Below are positions 32,490 to 44,180 of a stretch of DNA of 64,000 nucleotides, piece by piece. A program made the position numbers and the translations under genes. The stretch is taken from assembly GCA_014529385.2 (NCBI GenBank), contig CM043955.1:153787640-153851639 (forward strand). The letters are read 5' to 3'. The notes beneath the pieces were generated by a model. It saw nothing but the letters and a program-made list of their open reading frames with translations. It was not told where the DNA came from and searched no databases. The stretch is from Adiantum capillus-veneris. Its lineage: Eukaryota; Streptophyta; Polypodiopsida; Polypodiales; Pteridaceae. Position 1 is the stretch's first letter, and every line of letters begins with the position of its first letter.

Positions 32490-33891
32490 CATTTGGTTAC
32501 TCTAATCTAGCATTGTAACCGTTGACAAGGTTCATACTATACTTAAGCTGGATTCCTTGCATCCATCTAGCATCTTCAAAAGGATAATTTTTGAACTTAA
32601 TAAGATACCGTCGGATAATCTTACCATGTCGTAGTACCTTGTCTTCATGCCAAAGGATAGCTTCGGGTTGTAGTACCTCTTCTTGATCTTCGATTTTGGG
32701 AGGGTCTTCAATAATTGGTTCATTTGGAGGCGCTCCTTTGTAGGGCTTGAGTAGTGTCACATGAAAAACATGGTGCATGAGCCAATGGTTGGGCAACTTT
32801 AATTAATAAGCTATCTCATTGATTAGCTTAAGAATTTGAAAAGGACCATAATATCTTTTTGCTAGTTTAGCATAATACTTTTGATGACCTGCTGGATTTT
32901 TGCCCGTCGTTTGCCTAAATCGAGCCTTAGGAAACTTAAGTAAGACCCAATCATTTTCCTTAAAGTCTAAGGCTCTTCTGTGCTTATTAGCAGCAGCCCT
33001 TTCTGCCTTTCCTGTGAGACGGATATAACCCCTTTAATCTTTGGAAAAGATTCTTGTAGGTCTTGGCTATATTCATCAGCAGCGGAGATCTTCCCACGTA
33101 CTTTAAGTAGTAAAGGACTTTTGGATCTTCCTTCTTTAACCTCAAAAGGTACTTTCCCCATAGAAGTATGTACAATATCATTGTACACATACTCTATAAG
33201 AGGTAGGTACTTCTATCATTGAGAACATTGATCTACTTCCATGACATAGGCTTTTAGTAGATCAAGAATCGTTAGATTAGTTATTTCAATTTGGTCATTC
33301 GTTTGTGGATGATAGGCCGAAAGAGAAATTTAATCTACTTCCTAGATTCTCAAAGAGTTTAGTAGATCAAGAATCGTTAGATTAGTTATTTCAATTTGGT
33401 CATTCGTTTGTGGATGATAGGCCGAAAGAGAAATTTAATCTACTTCCTAGATTCTCAAAGAGACCCTTCTAGAAATTACTGGTCATTCTAGGATCTTTGT
33501 CCGACACTATGGGTGTTGGAAATCCATGATGCTTGAAAATTTGAGATCTGAAGAGGGTTGCCATTTGATATGCCTCAATAGTCTTTTTGACAGGCATAGA
33601 GTGTGTTTTCGCCCGTTGACTGAAACAATCCAAGTTGCTTCCCTCAATCAAATTTCAAATTTTGGTATACCACGCATTTTGAAACATACTCTTGTATGTT
33701 TACTTTTCATGGTAGACCAACAGAAATACATTTCTACTCCTTGAAGAGTAGATTTTGGATTTCCTCTTTGCCTCGCATAAGGAGATGTATGGGATTCATA
33801 CATGACGTTCTTATTGTATGGGTGATTAACACGTAGCCTCTTGCCATTTGGAAGATAACCATCCTCCAAGGTGAATGGTTCTTGTTACTTC
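32490..33891 (-). pseudogene. E1 integrase and C-terminal chromodomain
   Basis: From the N side: an HHCC-like stretch (MYESHTSPYARQRG, YFCWSTMKS; 33869-33648), core motifs FKHHGFPTPIVSDKDPRM (33600-33480) and AYHPQTN before and within a tandem duplication, then the integrase tail. The last 99 codons (32796-32497) hold NHWLMHHVFHVTLLKPYKG and a chromodomain with HEDKVLRHGKIIRRYLIKFK and NYPFEDARW. Chromodomains direct chromoviral integration to marked chromatin. Stops and frame changes break the integrase. Confidence 0.88.
33253..33462 (-). repeat. 105-bp perfect tandem duplication in E1 integrase
   Basis: The copies are 33253-33357 and 33358-33462 and look identical. The length equals 35 codons, so the frame is kept. 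E2 has a single copy at the same place. Confidence 0.93.
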
Positions 33892-33956
33892 TGTATTGTT
33901 GTAATGGCTATTGTACGCACAGGAGCAATAGGCATTACGGGAATGATACCACTGCA
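33892..33956 (-). repeat. H left LTR remnant
   Basis: About 55-65 bp match 43909-43970 (TGTAATGG...ATAGGCATTACGGGAATGAT), after which the sequences diverge and the extra ORF begins. Most of this LTR has been deleted. Confidence 0.7.
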
Positions 33957-34838
33957 TTACTCTTGGGCTCCAAAGGATACCACTGCCGTCGAAGGACCCG
34001 GCAAATCCCCAGTGCCAACATTCTGTTGTGTTTCCCCCCCAGCAGGAACTGCCAAAGTTTGCGTTTGTGAAAGAGGAGCAACAGTCCCTTGGACCACCAA
34101 TCGATCATCCTCAAAGTGGCATAGAGGACGCACAACGAGAGGAAAACCTTTCCTTAAGGGAAAAATCAATGTGAGCATTTGGCCAACTTTTGTATTGGTT
34201 GGGGTATTTTGCCCCAACTGTGCCATCACTCTTTGGCATTCCTCCAGCCCTCTTTATCTGACAACTGTTGCCCAAGCCACTGGCCCAAAGTTGGCCGAAT
34301 GCAAAACATTTCTTGCTCTGGTCGAGATGGTATAGGTTTTGGCTTGTAGCCAAATCGACTCGAGAAACCATCGATACGCATCCTTGGTCGCTACATCTGA
34401 CAACCCTGAAAGCTTATATTCCCCTTTCACTTTTAAGCTAAACTCCTGCTCGACATCTGCAGCAGCAGGAATCACATGAGACGTGCGCACCACTCCATCG
34501 TTGGGCAAACAGCAACAACTGGAGATCCTTTCTACTGTCATCTGAATCTACTGGTTATTCAGCTCCACCATATCTCCAGTAGCCAGTTGCTCAATCAGAC
34601 CTGCTGCCTGCGGGGGTGAATAGGTATCCCTTACCAATCCAAGTTGGAAAACACACCTAGCCGCAAATCTTGCAGCCAGATGTCCACGCGGCGAAGCGCT
34701 AGCTGCTGTACGGGAGTGAAGGGGATGCATTGAAGAAGAGTAGCCGTCATGGCGATGATGAGATGCAGGAGTAGAGAATATAGAGCTAAGGACGCGCGAT
34801 ACACAAGACAGGAGAAGCACAACAATAATAGTCTGCAT
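33957..34838 (-). pseudogene. H extra ORF downstream of integrase, possibly env-like
   Basis: One minus-strand frame of 293 codons starts at 34838 and ends at TAA 33957, broken by TAG (34548-34550) and TAA (34254-34256). The first 20 residues look like a signal peptide (MQTIIVVLLLSCVSRVL), followed by a His/Ser-rich stretch and a globular region with a Cys cluster (SSCCCLPND) and SIWLQAKTYT. I recognise no family. Its position between integrase and the 3' LTR is where env-like ORFs sit in plant errantivirus-like elements. No transmembrane segment is present before its stop. Confidence 0.5.
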
Positions 34839-35131
34839 GTAGTAACCCTCTCACAATGAGTTCCCAAAATAGGGTGAGCCACGGTGTCGCAACCATCATA
34901 GCTCCTTTCCCGCTTTCCAAGATTGCATGCAAAAGAATCCCCAATCATTATTAGGGAAGCTTTCGGCTCTTGTACCACAGCAAAGGGGCACTGAATCAGG
35001 GTAGGTGAAACATAATGGCGCAGTCTGAAACCATTGACCGGTACAGAAATAACCTCCCCCCGCAAATCCGCCAAGTAAAAAGAAATGGGCCCACATGCTT
35101 GAAAAATCCAAAATGTTCCTGACCACCGTAA

Positions 35132-36155
35132 TTAAAGCTTCACAGGCATCTTCCCAAGGCGGGAATTAAAGACCAGGACCACCTGTCCCCGAACAAATTG
35201 CGTGCTTTCAGGCGATCCATCCATTTTTTTCGTCGAGACTGCAGATTCTGCAGCAACAGCAAAGCTATGCAACCGCTCTTCGTCTAGTTTCTGCAAAACA
35301 TCCAAGCGATAAATAATAGAATCCTCCGGAAGAAGCCGATCTGCAATCAGCATCCGCAAACTCGGAATCACATGCTCCACTGGGGTGATTGCCTCCATGC
35401 CAAATGCCAACTTAAAAGAAGTCAATCCTGTTGCCACTTTATAAGGCGTCCGATAGGCCCATAAGGCGGAAGGAAGTTTCACATCCCAATCTGTTCGATG
35501 CATATTCACTAACTTTGTTAAAATCCGAATCAATTGCTTATTAGTTGATTCTGATTGCCCATTTGCCTGAGGATAATAAGGAGAAGATTTCCTGTGCAAT
35601 ACAAAATAAAACCGTAGCATTCTCTCCATCACCTTATTCAAAAAACGACTTCCCCTGTCACTTAACCAGCTCAATAGGGCAGCCATATCTAGAAAATATA
35701 TCCTTATATAAGCATCCAGCAGAAACTGCAGTATTATCTCTCAAAGTCCATGCCTCCACCCATTTGGTGGCGTAATCCGTGGTTGTCAAAATATATGAGC
35801 TGCAACTGGTTTAAAAGGTCCAACAAAATCCAAACCCCACTTTTGAAAAGGCTCCAAGGGCAAAACCGGCTGAAAAGGAATTATGGACCGTTTGGTAGGT
35901 TGCCCCAACCACTGACACACATCACACTATTGCACATAATTTCTCGCATCCTAAAACAATGTGGGCCACCATAATCCTGATTGGAGAACCTTTCGAGTTG
36001 TGATTAATGCTGCAAAGTGACCTCCCGCAATACCGGTATGGACTTCCTCCAATACTGCTTCCTGCTCCTGTGTAGCAAACATCTGAGTAATACATCCACC
36101 ACTGTACGATAATAAAGCTTCCCCATAATAATCTCAAAATTCTTGCTTCTGATAT
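35132..36155 (-). pseudogene. H integrase
   Basis: A decayed N-terminal zinc-binding region and core entry (36150-35700; MREIMC, DYATKWVEAW) lead into an open 184-codon stretch with SDRGSRFLNKVM (catalytic Asp) and SSPYYPQANGQSESTNK (catalytic Glu). The C-terminal part runs LWAYRTPYKVATGLTSF and ends with a barrel-like segment (QFVRGQVVLVFNSR). It directly follows protease because RT and RNase H are missing. A further stretch (35126-34840) reads like the end of a domain with stops. Confidence 0.85.
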
Positions 36156-36764
36156 TCACCCCCCTATTCCTGCTGGAGTTCCTGAATCCCCCACCGAGTT
36201 CCCTTTTGGAACCAGCGAAATATCCGCAAGATATAAAGAAACCAAATCCGGATTAGCTTTCAGAAATTGCTCTTCTTCATCCTCTTCTAATCCTTCCACC
36301 ATATTTACTGTTTCCGCTATCACCGGCCATGCTGCGTGAAGTGGTTGTCTGCATGTTCCCAACATCATGCGCACTTTCCTTTTATCCTTCTTTACTGTAA
36401 GCATATTTGCTTCCCAATTATTCTTTACCCTCGCTTGTCGTAACCAGGGTCTCCCAAAGATAATGTGATAATCCTGATTATGATCTTCAATATTCAAGAC
36501 TACTAAGGAAACAGCAAAGGATAAGCCCGCCACATCCAAGACAATGCCCCGAAGTAACCCCACTGGTTGCACTCTTCTTCGATCTGCCATGAGGACTACA
36601 AAGGGTGCACGCTCCCAATCACTAAGGCCAAAACTCTCACAAGCTGCTTGAGTTATAATGTTTACTCTCACTCCTCTATCCAATAGTACCTTGTCAATGT
36701 ATGTTCCATGGTATCTAAATGAAAGCTCCGGAATGCGGGTATCCCTGATCCTATTTGTCGGCAA
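36156..36764 (-). pseudogene. H aspartic protease
   Basis: An open frame of 202 codons. The active-site loop reads KVLLDRGVRVNII, with Arg where Ser, Thr or Gly is normal between Asp and Gly, so activity is doubtful. The later IIFGRPWLRQ matches the conserved hydrophobic-Gly motif after the flap. An acidic linker (GLEEDEEEQFL) follows, and the frame ends at the deletion junction with integrase. Confidence 0.75.
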
Positions 36765-36877
36765 CGGGGCTAAATCATCCTCCTTGCTTTCAACTTTCCC
36801 GATGCATTATGAAAATTAGGGACCAATTTTAGAAATGAACCCAGAGGTACCTGTATTGGCGACGTGAGAACCTCTTT

Positions 36878-37352
36878 TCAAACTAAATTCCAATCCTCTT
36901 CGTCTCTAATATCATCCTTATTTCCAGCTTTTCCTTCCTTTATTTCTAGGCCCACAGTCGATGGTCCTGATAACTTCACTGGTGGTGCAGATTGTGGCAA
37001 CCAGGACACAGTCTTTTTTCGCACTTCTTCCTGAGCCGTCCAATCCGAAATCTGTACATCGGGGGTTGGAACCACATTTTTATCTGATCGTGTGATTAAT
37101 AAAACCACTAGATCAGACTCCTCCAATCCTTCAATCGGAACCATAGCCACACTAGGTTGTTTCCTTGCAGCGCGTTCCTGCTTCTTCCGATCATATTCCA
37201 TAGCTTCATTACACTCGGATCGCCAGTGTCCATCCCCCAAATAGAAAGGCAGGTCTTGGGTCGATTAGGATCTCGGCCACCTCTCCCGCGACCTCGTCCC
37301 CCCCCCCCCTTGACCCCGTCCTCCTGCTTGACCTTGCAAAGGCGTCTCTGAT
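36878..37352 (-). pseudogene. H gag C-terminal piece after copia I
   Basis: Gag resumes directly after the GTATG duplication of copia I. A Gly/Arg-rich stretch contains a long G run (about 37304-37313) where the frame slips. It is followed by a zinc-knuckle-like DGHWRSEC and a Lys/Arg-rich tail. The frame closes at 36878. Confidence 0.7.
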
Positions 37353-37357
37353 GTATG

Positions 37358-37680
37358 TGTAAAGAATGAGGATGCAAGAGAGCTACCCAAGCCAAGCACA
37401 AAGCACACAAAGATTGAAAGCTTCTTCTTCTTCTTCACAGAAAAGAGTATACAAAAATGACTAAGTGCTAAAGCTTAAAAGTAGCACATATGTACATGCG
37501 GTCACTAAGTGTGAACTCGCTAGAAGCATACTAGGCTGGCACTATAAGTGTAGTCTAGCTGTAGAATCACTGGCAGAGATCCTCCGTGTCGGTCACCTAA
37601 CGCGTCAGTGAGTAAATGCCATAAGCGGCCAAGACCCGTAGTGGATGCCAGCTCAAGATGTAGAGCTCGACATCTCAACA
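37358..37680 (-). repeat. I 3' LTR
   Basis: TGTAAAGAATGAGG...CATCTCAACA, 323 bp, with GTATG immediately outside. Confidence 0.97.
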
Positions 37681-37690
37681 CTCCCCCTCG
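37681..37690 (-). promoter_or_regulatory. I polypurine tract
   Basis: The minus strand reads GAGGGGGAG directly before TGTTGAG, the LTR start. Confidence 0.85.
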
Positions 37691-39636
37691 AGCTCTGCAT
37701 GTCGCAGAGTCTAAGTATAGTCCAGAAACGTTGAAGCTTCTCAGCTCCGAGGGCCTTGGTAAAGATATCCGCTATCTGCTCCTCTATGCTGACGTAGACC
37801 AAGTCGATGTCGCCCGCCAACACTCGCTCTCGAACGTAGTGGTAACGGACCTCTATGTGCTTGGTCCTGGCATGGAACATTGGGTTCCTAGCCAATTGCA
37901 TGCTGTTGAGGTTGTCACATTGGATGACAATCTGTTGGTCCACCTGCACTCCCAAGTCCTAAAGTAATGTGCGTAGACAAGCTACCTCGCACGCCGCAAC
38001 TGCTGCACCTTTGTACTCGGCCTCTGTGCTCGATAAAGCAACCGTAGGTTGCTTTTTGCTGCTCCAAGTAAAAGCAGCACTCCCAAAAGAGAACATGAAG
38101 CCACTCGTAGATCTCCTATCAATAATGCTACCTGCCCAATCTGCATCTATATACCCATACAATGCTAATGGCACATCTGCTGCATAGAACAATGCGTAGT
38201 CAAGAGTCCCTTGCACATACCTAAGTGTGCGTCGTACTCCATCCAAATGTGGCTTCCTCGGAAGCTGCATGAACTGACTCTCCAAGCCTACTGTGTTGCT
38301 CAAGTCTGGCCTCGTGATAGTCAAGTAGATTAGACTACCCACAATCTTCCTGTACATCTTGACATCCTCAACAACATCACCCTTCTCTGCACTCAGCTTT
38401 GCATTCACATCCAAGGGAATAGAAATTGGCTTACAATCAGCCATACCATACTTTGACAACATGTCCAAAGCATACTGTCTCTGTGACAGCCATACACCCT
38501 CTGGAGTCCTGATCACCTCAATGCCAAGAAAGTAGCGCAACTCGCCCAAATCTTTCATTTCAAACTCCTGTTTGAGAAGACCCTTCACATGGTCAATCTC
38601 CATAGCATTGTCACCCACAATAATAAGGTCATCTACATATATGGTGATGACCACAATCCTCACATCACTCTCACGTACATAGAGTGAATGATCAGCATGA
38701 GCTCTTCTAAACCCAATACTAACAAGATACTTGGCAATCCTGTCATACCATGCTCTAGAGCCCTGCTTCAAACCATACAAAGCTTTGAGAAGCCTGCATA
38801 CATAATCTGGGTAACCTGGATCTACATAACCAGGTGGCTGATCCATATACACTTCCTCTTGCAACTCACCATTCAAGAAGGCATTCTTTACATCCATTTG
38901 ATGCATAATCCATCCTCTATAGATGCAGCCACTGCTATGACAGCTCTCTCAGTCGTCATCTTTGCCACTGGAGCAAAGGTCTCCTCATAGTCTATGCCAT
39001 ATGTCTGTGCATAACCCTTTGCGACCAGCCTTGCCTTGTGACGCTCAATGTTACCATCAGCCTTATGCTTGGTTTTATACACCCATTTATAACCAATAGC
39101 TTTCTTGCCACTTGGCAATGGCACCAACTCCCATGTGTCCTTTGCTTCCAATGCAGCCATCTCTTCATTCATTGCATCATCCCAATGCACATTTCCAACT
39201 GCATTCTCAAAACATGTGGGCTCCACATCTTGTATCACCTTAGCCATGTAGGCTTGGTGATGCGCTAGATACCCATCATAAGTCAATTTCTGAACTGGAT
39301 TTCTGACTCTGTTAGATCTGCGCGGTCCTGGGTCACTCCTTTGCCCTCTAGCATCTTCTTGTGCTTTCCTTACACCAGGTGTCCTGACAGCCGAAATTCC
39401 AAATTCTTCATCAAGACTTTGTTCAGAACCATTTGAATCCATGTCTACATGTGAAAAACCTGATGATGCATCAGCCATAAAGGGAGGTTCATCAACCTTT
39501 TCCTTTCCTTTTCGTGATACATTCCCTGTACCTGCTGGTGGAGTAACCTGCGTACGTAGTCTACCATTCCATGGCTTCTCAACAGATAGACGAGAAGAGG
39601 ACTCTTGTGGTCCACTCAAAACTTATGACTGTGGCC
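37681..39636 (-). pseudogene. I reverse transcriptase and RNase H
   Basis: A linker and the RT N-terminus (39619-38888) show WELVPLPSGKKAIGYKWVYK and ETFAPVAKMTT. A one-base frameshift near 38890-38905 precedes [18 protein letters not shown]. The palm has [13 protein letters not shown] and the catalytic [10 protein letters not shown] (near 38640). RNase H has YIDADWAGS and [11 protein letters not shown] at 37959-37961 splits off the last RNase H part (NPMFHARTKHIEVRYHYVRE, then ADIFTKALG). A TAA also lies near 39622. Confidence 0.9.
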
Positions 39637-40419
39637 TCACATTTTGTACGACCACATATCTTTTACATCAGCCCCAATAGTGCCATGTGCATTACTGTAC
39701 CAGCTGCTCATCTCATCAAAGACTACATCTCTGCTCACTCGTAATTCTCGTGTAGTAGGATTGTAGCACCTGTACCCCTTTTGTTCAAGGGAATATCCCA
39801 CAAGAATACATTTCTCTACTTTAGGATCTGGTACATGCACGTAAGCTATGCATCCAAACACTTTCAAGTGTGCCAAATCAGGCTTTGTACCTGTAAACTT
39901 TTCCTCAGGCGTTACATCATGCACCGCAGCTGTAGGTGTCATGTTCATAATGTACACAGCTGTATTTACAGCTTCAGCCCAAAAATGATGAGGCATGTGC
40001 TTCTCATTCATCAATGCACGTGCAACCTCTGCAATGTGCCTATTTTTCCTTTCTGTGACCCCATTCTTTTGTGGAGTATATCTGCATGTAAATTGCCTAC
40101 GTATATCATGCATTCGTAGAAAATTTGAAAAATCATTGGAGAAGTACTCTCCCCCTCCATCTGACCTCAATGTCTTGATTTGCATATCTGTCTCCTTCTC
40201 AATCATGACTTTGAAGTCCTGAAAGTGACCAAACACTTCACTTTTGTTACGCATGAAGTAGACCCATACTTTCCTTGTATGGTCATCAATGAAAGAGACA
40301 TAATACCTGCAACCATGTATACTTGCAGTATCAGTTGGACCCCAAACATCTGTGTGCACCACCTCAAGTGGCTTTTTACAAACATTGCGCTCATGTGGAA
40401 ATGAGCCCTTTGACTGTTT
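39637..40419 (-). pseudogene. I integrase core and C-terminus
   Basis: An open frame of 241 codons starts at 40362 with MVHTDVWGP (first Asp). It continues with LRSDGGGEYF (second Asp), TPQKNGVTERKNR (Glu) and the copia-type end FGCIAYVHVP and KGYRCYNPTTRELRVSRDVVF. Upstream the frame is broken by TGA at about 40420, between the zinc-binding region and the core. Catalytic residues are all present. Confidence 0.9.
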
Positions 40420-41427
40420 TCAAAACTGGCATGCTGCACACACTTTATGCATTCCATCCACCTTGAATTTGGGCAAACCTTTTACAATCTGTTTTGATTG
40501 CATGCTGCGCAATCTCTGCTCATTGACATGGCCAATGCGTTTGTGCCAAATGTCAACATCAGCCACAACACATATGCCCTGTGCAAATAATACAACTTTT
40601 ACCTCAAGCATGTCTACATTCAACGTAAAAATTTTGCCCACACATTTAGCCTCTGTGATTATCTTACAGCTATTCTGGAAATCTTCTACATAACAGCCAT
40701 TCGGATTGAAGCGAACCTGCAAACCCTGCTCAACCATTTGTCCAACAGAAACAAGATTCTTTGTAATTTTTGGGACATGAAGTACATCTGCTAAGTACTT
40801 TGATTTCCCACTCTTTGTATTTAGGGGTATGTCCCCTACATGAGCAATGGGGTGAGCTGTGTCATCTCCTGTCTGCACATAGCCTGACACATCTGGTTTG
40901 CGCATATCTCTAAACCACTCTCCACGAGACGTCATGTGATTAGAGGCACCTGAATCCACATACCAAACATCATCTTGGGTGGAATTCTCTGCAGTCATTG
41001 TATTCATTACATGCTGCATAACAAACATGCGCTCGTTTTTACTGTCATGTGCATCTCTACTAGTAGATGCACAGTTGCCCTGTTCTCTCTTTCCACTTGC
41101 TTTTCCCTTTGGACAGTCACGTGACATGTGACCTCTTTCACCACAAGTCCAACATTCTCTGCTATTTGGAGTATGTTGCTGCCTGCTTGATCCTGCACCA
41201 CAACCTCTTTGACTCCCCCTGCCTTGAGACTGGTTTCCCCTGCCACCTGTATTGTTTTGATTTGATTGACCTTCCAGAAATTGGCCCCTGCAACCCCTTG
41301 GGCCTCGACCACGACCTCTACCTCTACCTCTGTTGGAGTTAGAATAGAAGGCCTGTTCAGAAATATTTCTGCCATGAGATGAAGATGTGTCAAGGTTCTT
41401 CTCCTCAAGAATAAGCATAAAAATCAA
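40420..41427 (-). pseudogene. I nucleocapsid, protease and integrase zinc region
   Basis: From the N side: an Arg/Gly-rich RNA-binding stretch (RGRGRGRGRGPRG), the zinc knuckle CWTCGERGHMSRDC (CX2CX4HX4C), the protease active site VWYVDSGASNHMTS, and the pre-integrase HKRIGHVNEQRL followed by CXXC. It is one open frame of 335 codons. Confidence 0.9.
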
Positions 41428-41982
41428 ATCTTAGAACATGGGGATGTCGTCTCTTGTATTCATGGAAGACCTAAAATGTACATACTCATCTCCTAGGCCA
41501 TCCAAGCATGCACGGACAATGTCATCGTCTTCCACTCAGACTTTAATAGATCCAAGAGCATCAATGATACTCTTGATCTTCAAGGCATAATCATTGATTG
41601 AGAGTTTGTTCCTCTTAACCTGCTTTAGCTCCGACTTTAGTTGAAGCTTCCTGGCCTTGGTGTTCACCTCGAACACTCTGCCTAAGTTTTTCCATGCAAT
41701 GGCGGGGGTTTCAGCATCCTGTAGATAGCCCATCATGCCATCTGTGATGATCATAGAAAGCCAATACATCACTTTGCTCTGGCCTTGCTGCCAGTCCCTC
41801 AAAGCTTTTCTTTGTTCTGCTGTAGCATTTGCCTCGGGAATCTCTGGTTCCTTTTCATTGTCTCCTTCTACATAGTCCCAATAACCTTTTCCTTTTAGGA
41901 AATTAGTTATTCTGAACTTCCATGCAGGGTAGTTATTTTTCTCAAGCTTCTCAGTAACAATCTGACTGAAACCGTCAGACAT
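41428..41982 (-). pseudogene. I gag (capsid)
   Basis: The start is MSDGFSQIVTEKLEKNNYPAWKF, a copia gag N-terminus (the NY..WKF motif). TGA at 41536-41538 and TAA near 41430 interrupt the frame, but coding clearly continues across both to the nucleocapsid. The region includes LGRVFEVNTKARKLQL and SINDYALKIKSI, typical of the UBN2 family. Confidence 0.88.
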
Positions 41983-42235
41983 CTTGAAGCACTAAGACAA
42001 AATAGCTGCAATCTGCAAAAACCTGCAAATCTGTTGAACCTGCTATCGTGGTACCTGTAACGCTTTCTACACTCAATGAGTGTCCACAATCAAGCGTACA
42101 TACAACCACTGTACTTGTACAGTAAATCTCTGTGTACTGCACTTTGGAGACCTCTTCAGAAACTGCATCTGGTCGTGGATTGCGAATGAAGGGATTGTGA
42201 TGCTCTTGCTCTCTTAGCCTCTCTTGCCTGCACCA

Positions 42236-42248
42236 GGCTCTGATACCA
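42236..42248 (-). promoter_or_regulatory. I primer binding site, initiator tRNA-Met
   Basis: The minus strand reads TGGTATCAGAGCC immediately after the LTR end ACA. Confidence 0.93.
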
Positions 42249-42571
42249 TGTAAAGAATGAGGATGCAAGAGAGCTACACAAGACAAGCACAAAGCACACA
42301 AATATGGAAAGCTTCTTCTTCTTCTTCATAGAAAAGAGAGTACAAAAATGACTAAGTGCTAAAGCTGAAAAGTAGCACATATGTACATGCGGTCACTAAG
42401 TGTGAACTGGCTAGAAGTATACTAGGCTGGCACTATAAGTGTAGTCCAGCTGTAGAATCACTGGCAGAGATCCTTCGTGTCGGTCACCTAACGCGCCAGT
42501 GAGTAAATGCCGTAAGCGGCCAAGACCCGTAGTGGATGCCAGCTCAAGATGTAGAGCTCGACATCTCAACA
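42249..42571 (-). repeat. I 5' LTR
   Basis: 323 bp, TGTAAAGAATGAGG...CATCTCAACA, followed by GTATG. Confidence 0.97.
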
Positions 42572-43863
42572 GTATGAGCATGAGCCATCGCCACAGCAGG
42601 CTCTTGTCCCTGCCCTATCTGTGGTTGTTGCCAGGTAGAAGAGTCTCCTCGACTCCGATGATCCCGGCCATTGAAATAACATTCCACTGTATTATGAGTA
42701 TTGGTCGTGCAAATCGCACACCACTTCTGATTCATTGCGCACTCCTGAGCAGCATGACCCGGATTCCGACATTGGGTACACCATAGTTCCTTCAGACTTT
42801 TAGCCACTGTAGCCGATTTCGATGATCCGTATGAAACACCTTTCCCGTGATGCTGGGATGTTTTCCGAGGTGTCTCTTCCGATTCTTTCCCCGAATCGCT
42901 GTTGCTTGAGTCTGAGGAATCTGATACTACGGATTCCGACTCCGAACTATCACTGCCACTATCTTGCGACTTCCGATGAGATTTCTTCCTGTATTTTTTC
43001 TTTGACTTCTTTGGAGATTCTGTATCCTCTAAAGCTTCTCCTGCTACTACAGCCCTAGCAATTACATTATCCAGTGGAGTAGTTACCTTATCCACTGTTG
43101 CCATAGCCAAATTGAGATCCTTGTTGAGCCCCCACAAAAAATAATCATTCAGCATCTCCGCTGCCGGCCTTTGTGCCTGAGGTACCCTCTGCAAAAGCAT
43201 CCGAAATTTTGCAACGTAATCCTCCACTGGCAATGACTTCTGCCGCAACGTTCGAAGCTTTTTCAAATGTTGAGAGACTGTCGTTCTAAACCTTTGTAGA
43301 AACGCTCTGGATCCGTCGACATACATCTGAAAATGATCATCAGGGTATTCGGACAACCATTTTGCCGCTTTCCCCGAGAGTGTAGATTCAAACACTGATT
43401 GTTGATGGAGAGGAATCACCACCCCAGGATGATTCAATCCATTAGCTTTATTGAATTGGCGCAAATGTGCATCCGAGTCTTCGCTCGAAAGACCTCGAAA
43501 CCGACTATACTTAATCTGAGGATGAGCCATCACCCCTTGCCCAACTGTACCTCCTCTTGGAAAAAGCTGACGAGCACTAGGAGGTGAGGACAGTGGCGGA
43601 GACACCCCCAGACTGCTTACCGGAGACGGTGGTGGAGCAACCTGTGTGGGTGAGGGTGAATGTACGAATGGAGGACATGACTGACTGCGTGGAGTATGCC
43701 TCGCTTGCCGCAACCGCCTACCCCGCACCGGGCTTGGTGATGGAGATACAGATTCCTCAATCTGCGGTGAAGAAAAAAAAAATTCATCCGAACCGCCTGT
43801 CCTCCAACGTCTTCCTACAATTGGAACCAGAGGGTCAGGCGGACCTTGCGACCTAGTGCGCAT
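42572..43863 (-). pseudogene. H gag N-terminal piece (capsid, two zinc knuckles)
   Basis: An open frame from MRTRSQGPP at 43863 up to the copia I insertion. A Pro/Ser-rich N-terminus is followed by the retrotransposon gag fold (HLRQFNKANGL, AAKWLSEYP, YVAKFRMLLQ, FLWGLN). Next come a Lys-rich patch and a Ser/Asp/Glu-rich acidic stretch, then WCTQCRNPGHAAQEC (CX2CX4HX4C) and a second Cys/His cluster CAICTTNTHNTVEC. Apart from the copia insertion this half is unbroken, the best-preserved gag in the window. Confidence 0.9.
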
Positions 43864-43908
43864 GCATATTCATCGCAGGTCGTCCATCACGCATCGTGGT
43901 CGCCAGAT

Positions 43909-44180
43909 GTAATGGTTATTGCCCGCACACGATCAATAGGCATTACGGGAATGATTACCCGCAACTACATTATATGAACATCAACACATAGATTGATAAT
44001 AGAAGACAGTACACAGTACGCAGGCACAGAACACCGCTTGCTTCATTCATGTGTGATCCAGACACAAAGTTATAACAGTAGATGCCATGAATATCATAGA
44101 GATTGGTTGGGTTACATCAAAAGACAGGTATGGCCCCCATATACAACCGCTGCTCTAGCGCAAATCGGGAACGGTGCACA
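43909..44180 (-). repeat. H LTR (272 bp)
   Basis: Plus strand TGTAATGG...GGTGCACA. On the element strand the left neighbour is TCTGGCGACCACGATG, a probable primer site of unassigned tRNA type, and the right neighbour is a polypurine tract. Only its 3' terminal part is matched at 33892. Confidence 0.7.

Larger units (their letters stand above)
37358..42571 (-). mobile_element. Element I: complete Ty1/copia retrotransposon
   Basis: A 5,214-bp element with 323-bp LTRs at both ends, GTATG duplications (37353-37357 and 42572-42576), an initiator-Met primer site and a polypurine tract. The LTRs differ at about 14 of 323 sites (about 4 percent). It belongs to a family different from C/D. It interrupts the gag of H. 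Coding is present from gag to RNase H but carries several stops and two frameshifts. Confidence 0.97.

Noticed and set aside
33871-34335. A 154-codon plus-strand ORF opposite the H extra ORF
   Set aside because: It overlaps the H LTR remnant and runs antisense to a longer frame consistent with the element strand; its composition is Cys/Trp-rich and shadow-like.
37157-37351. A Pro/Arg-rich plus-strand ORF
   Set aside because: It is antisense to the Gly/Arg-rich end of H gag and reflects the G run.
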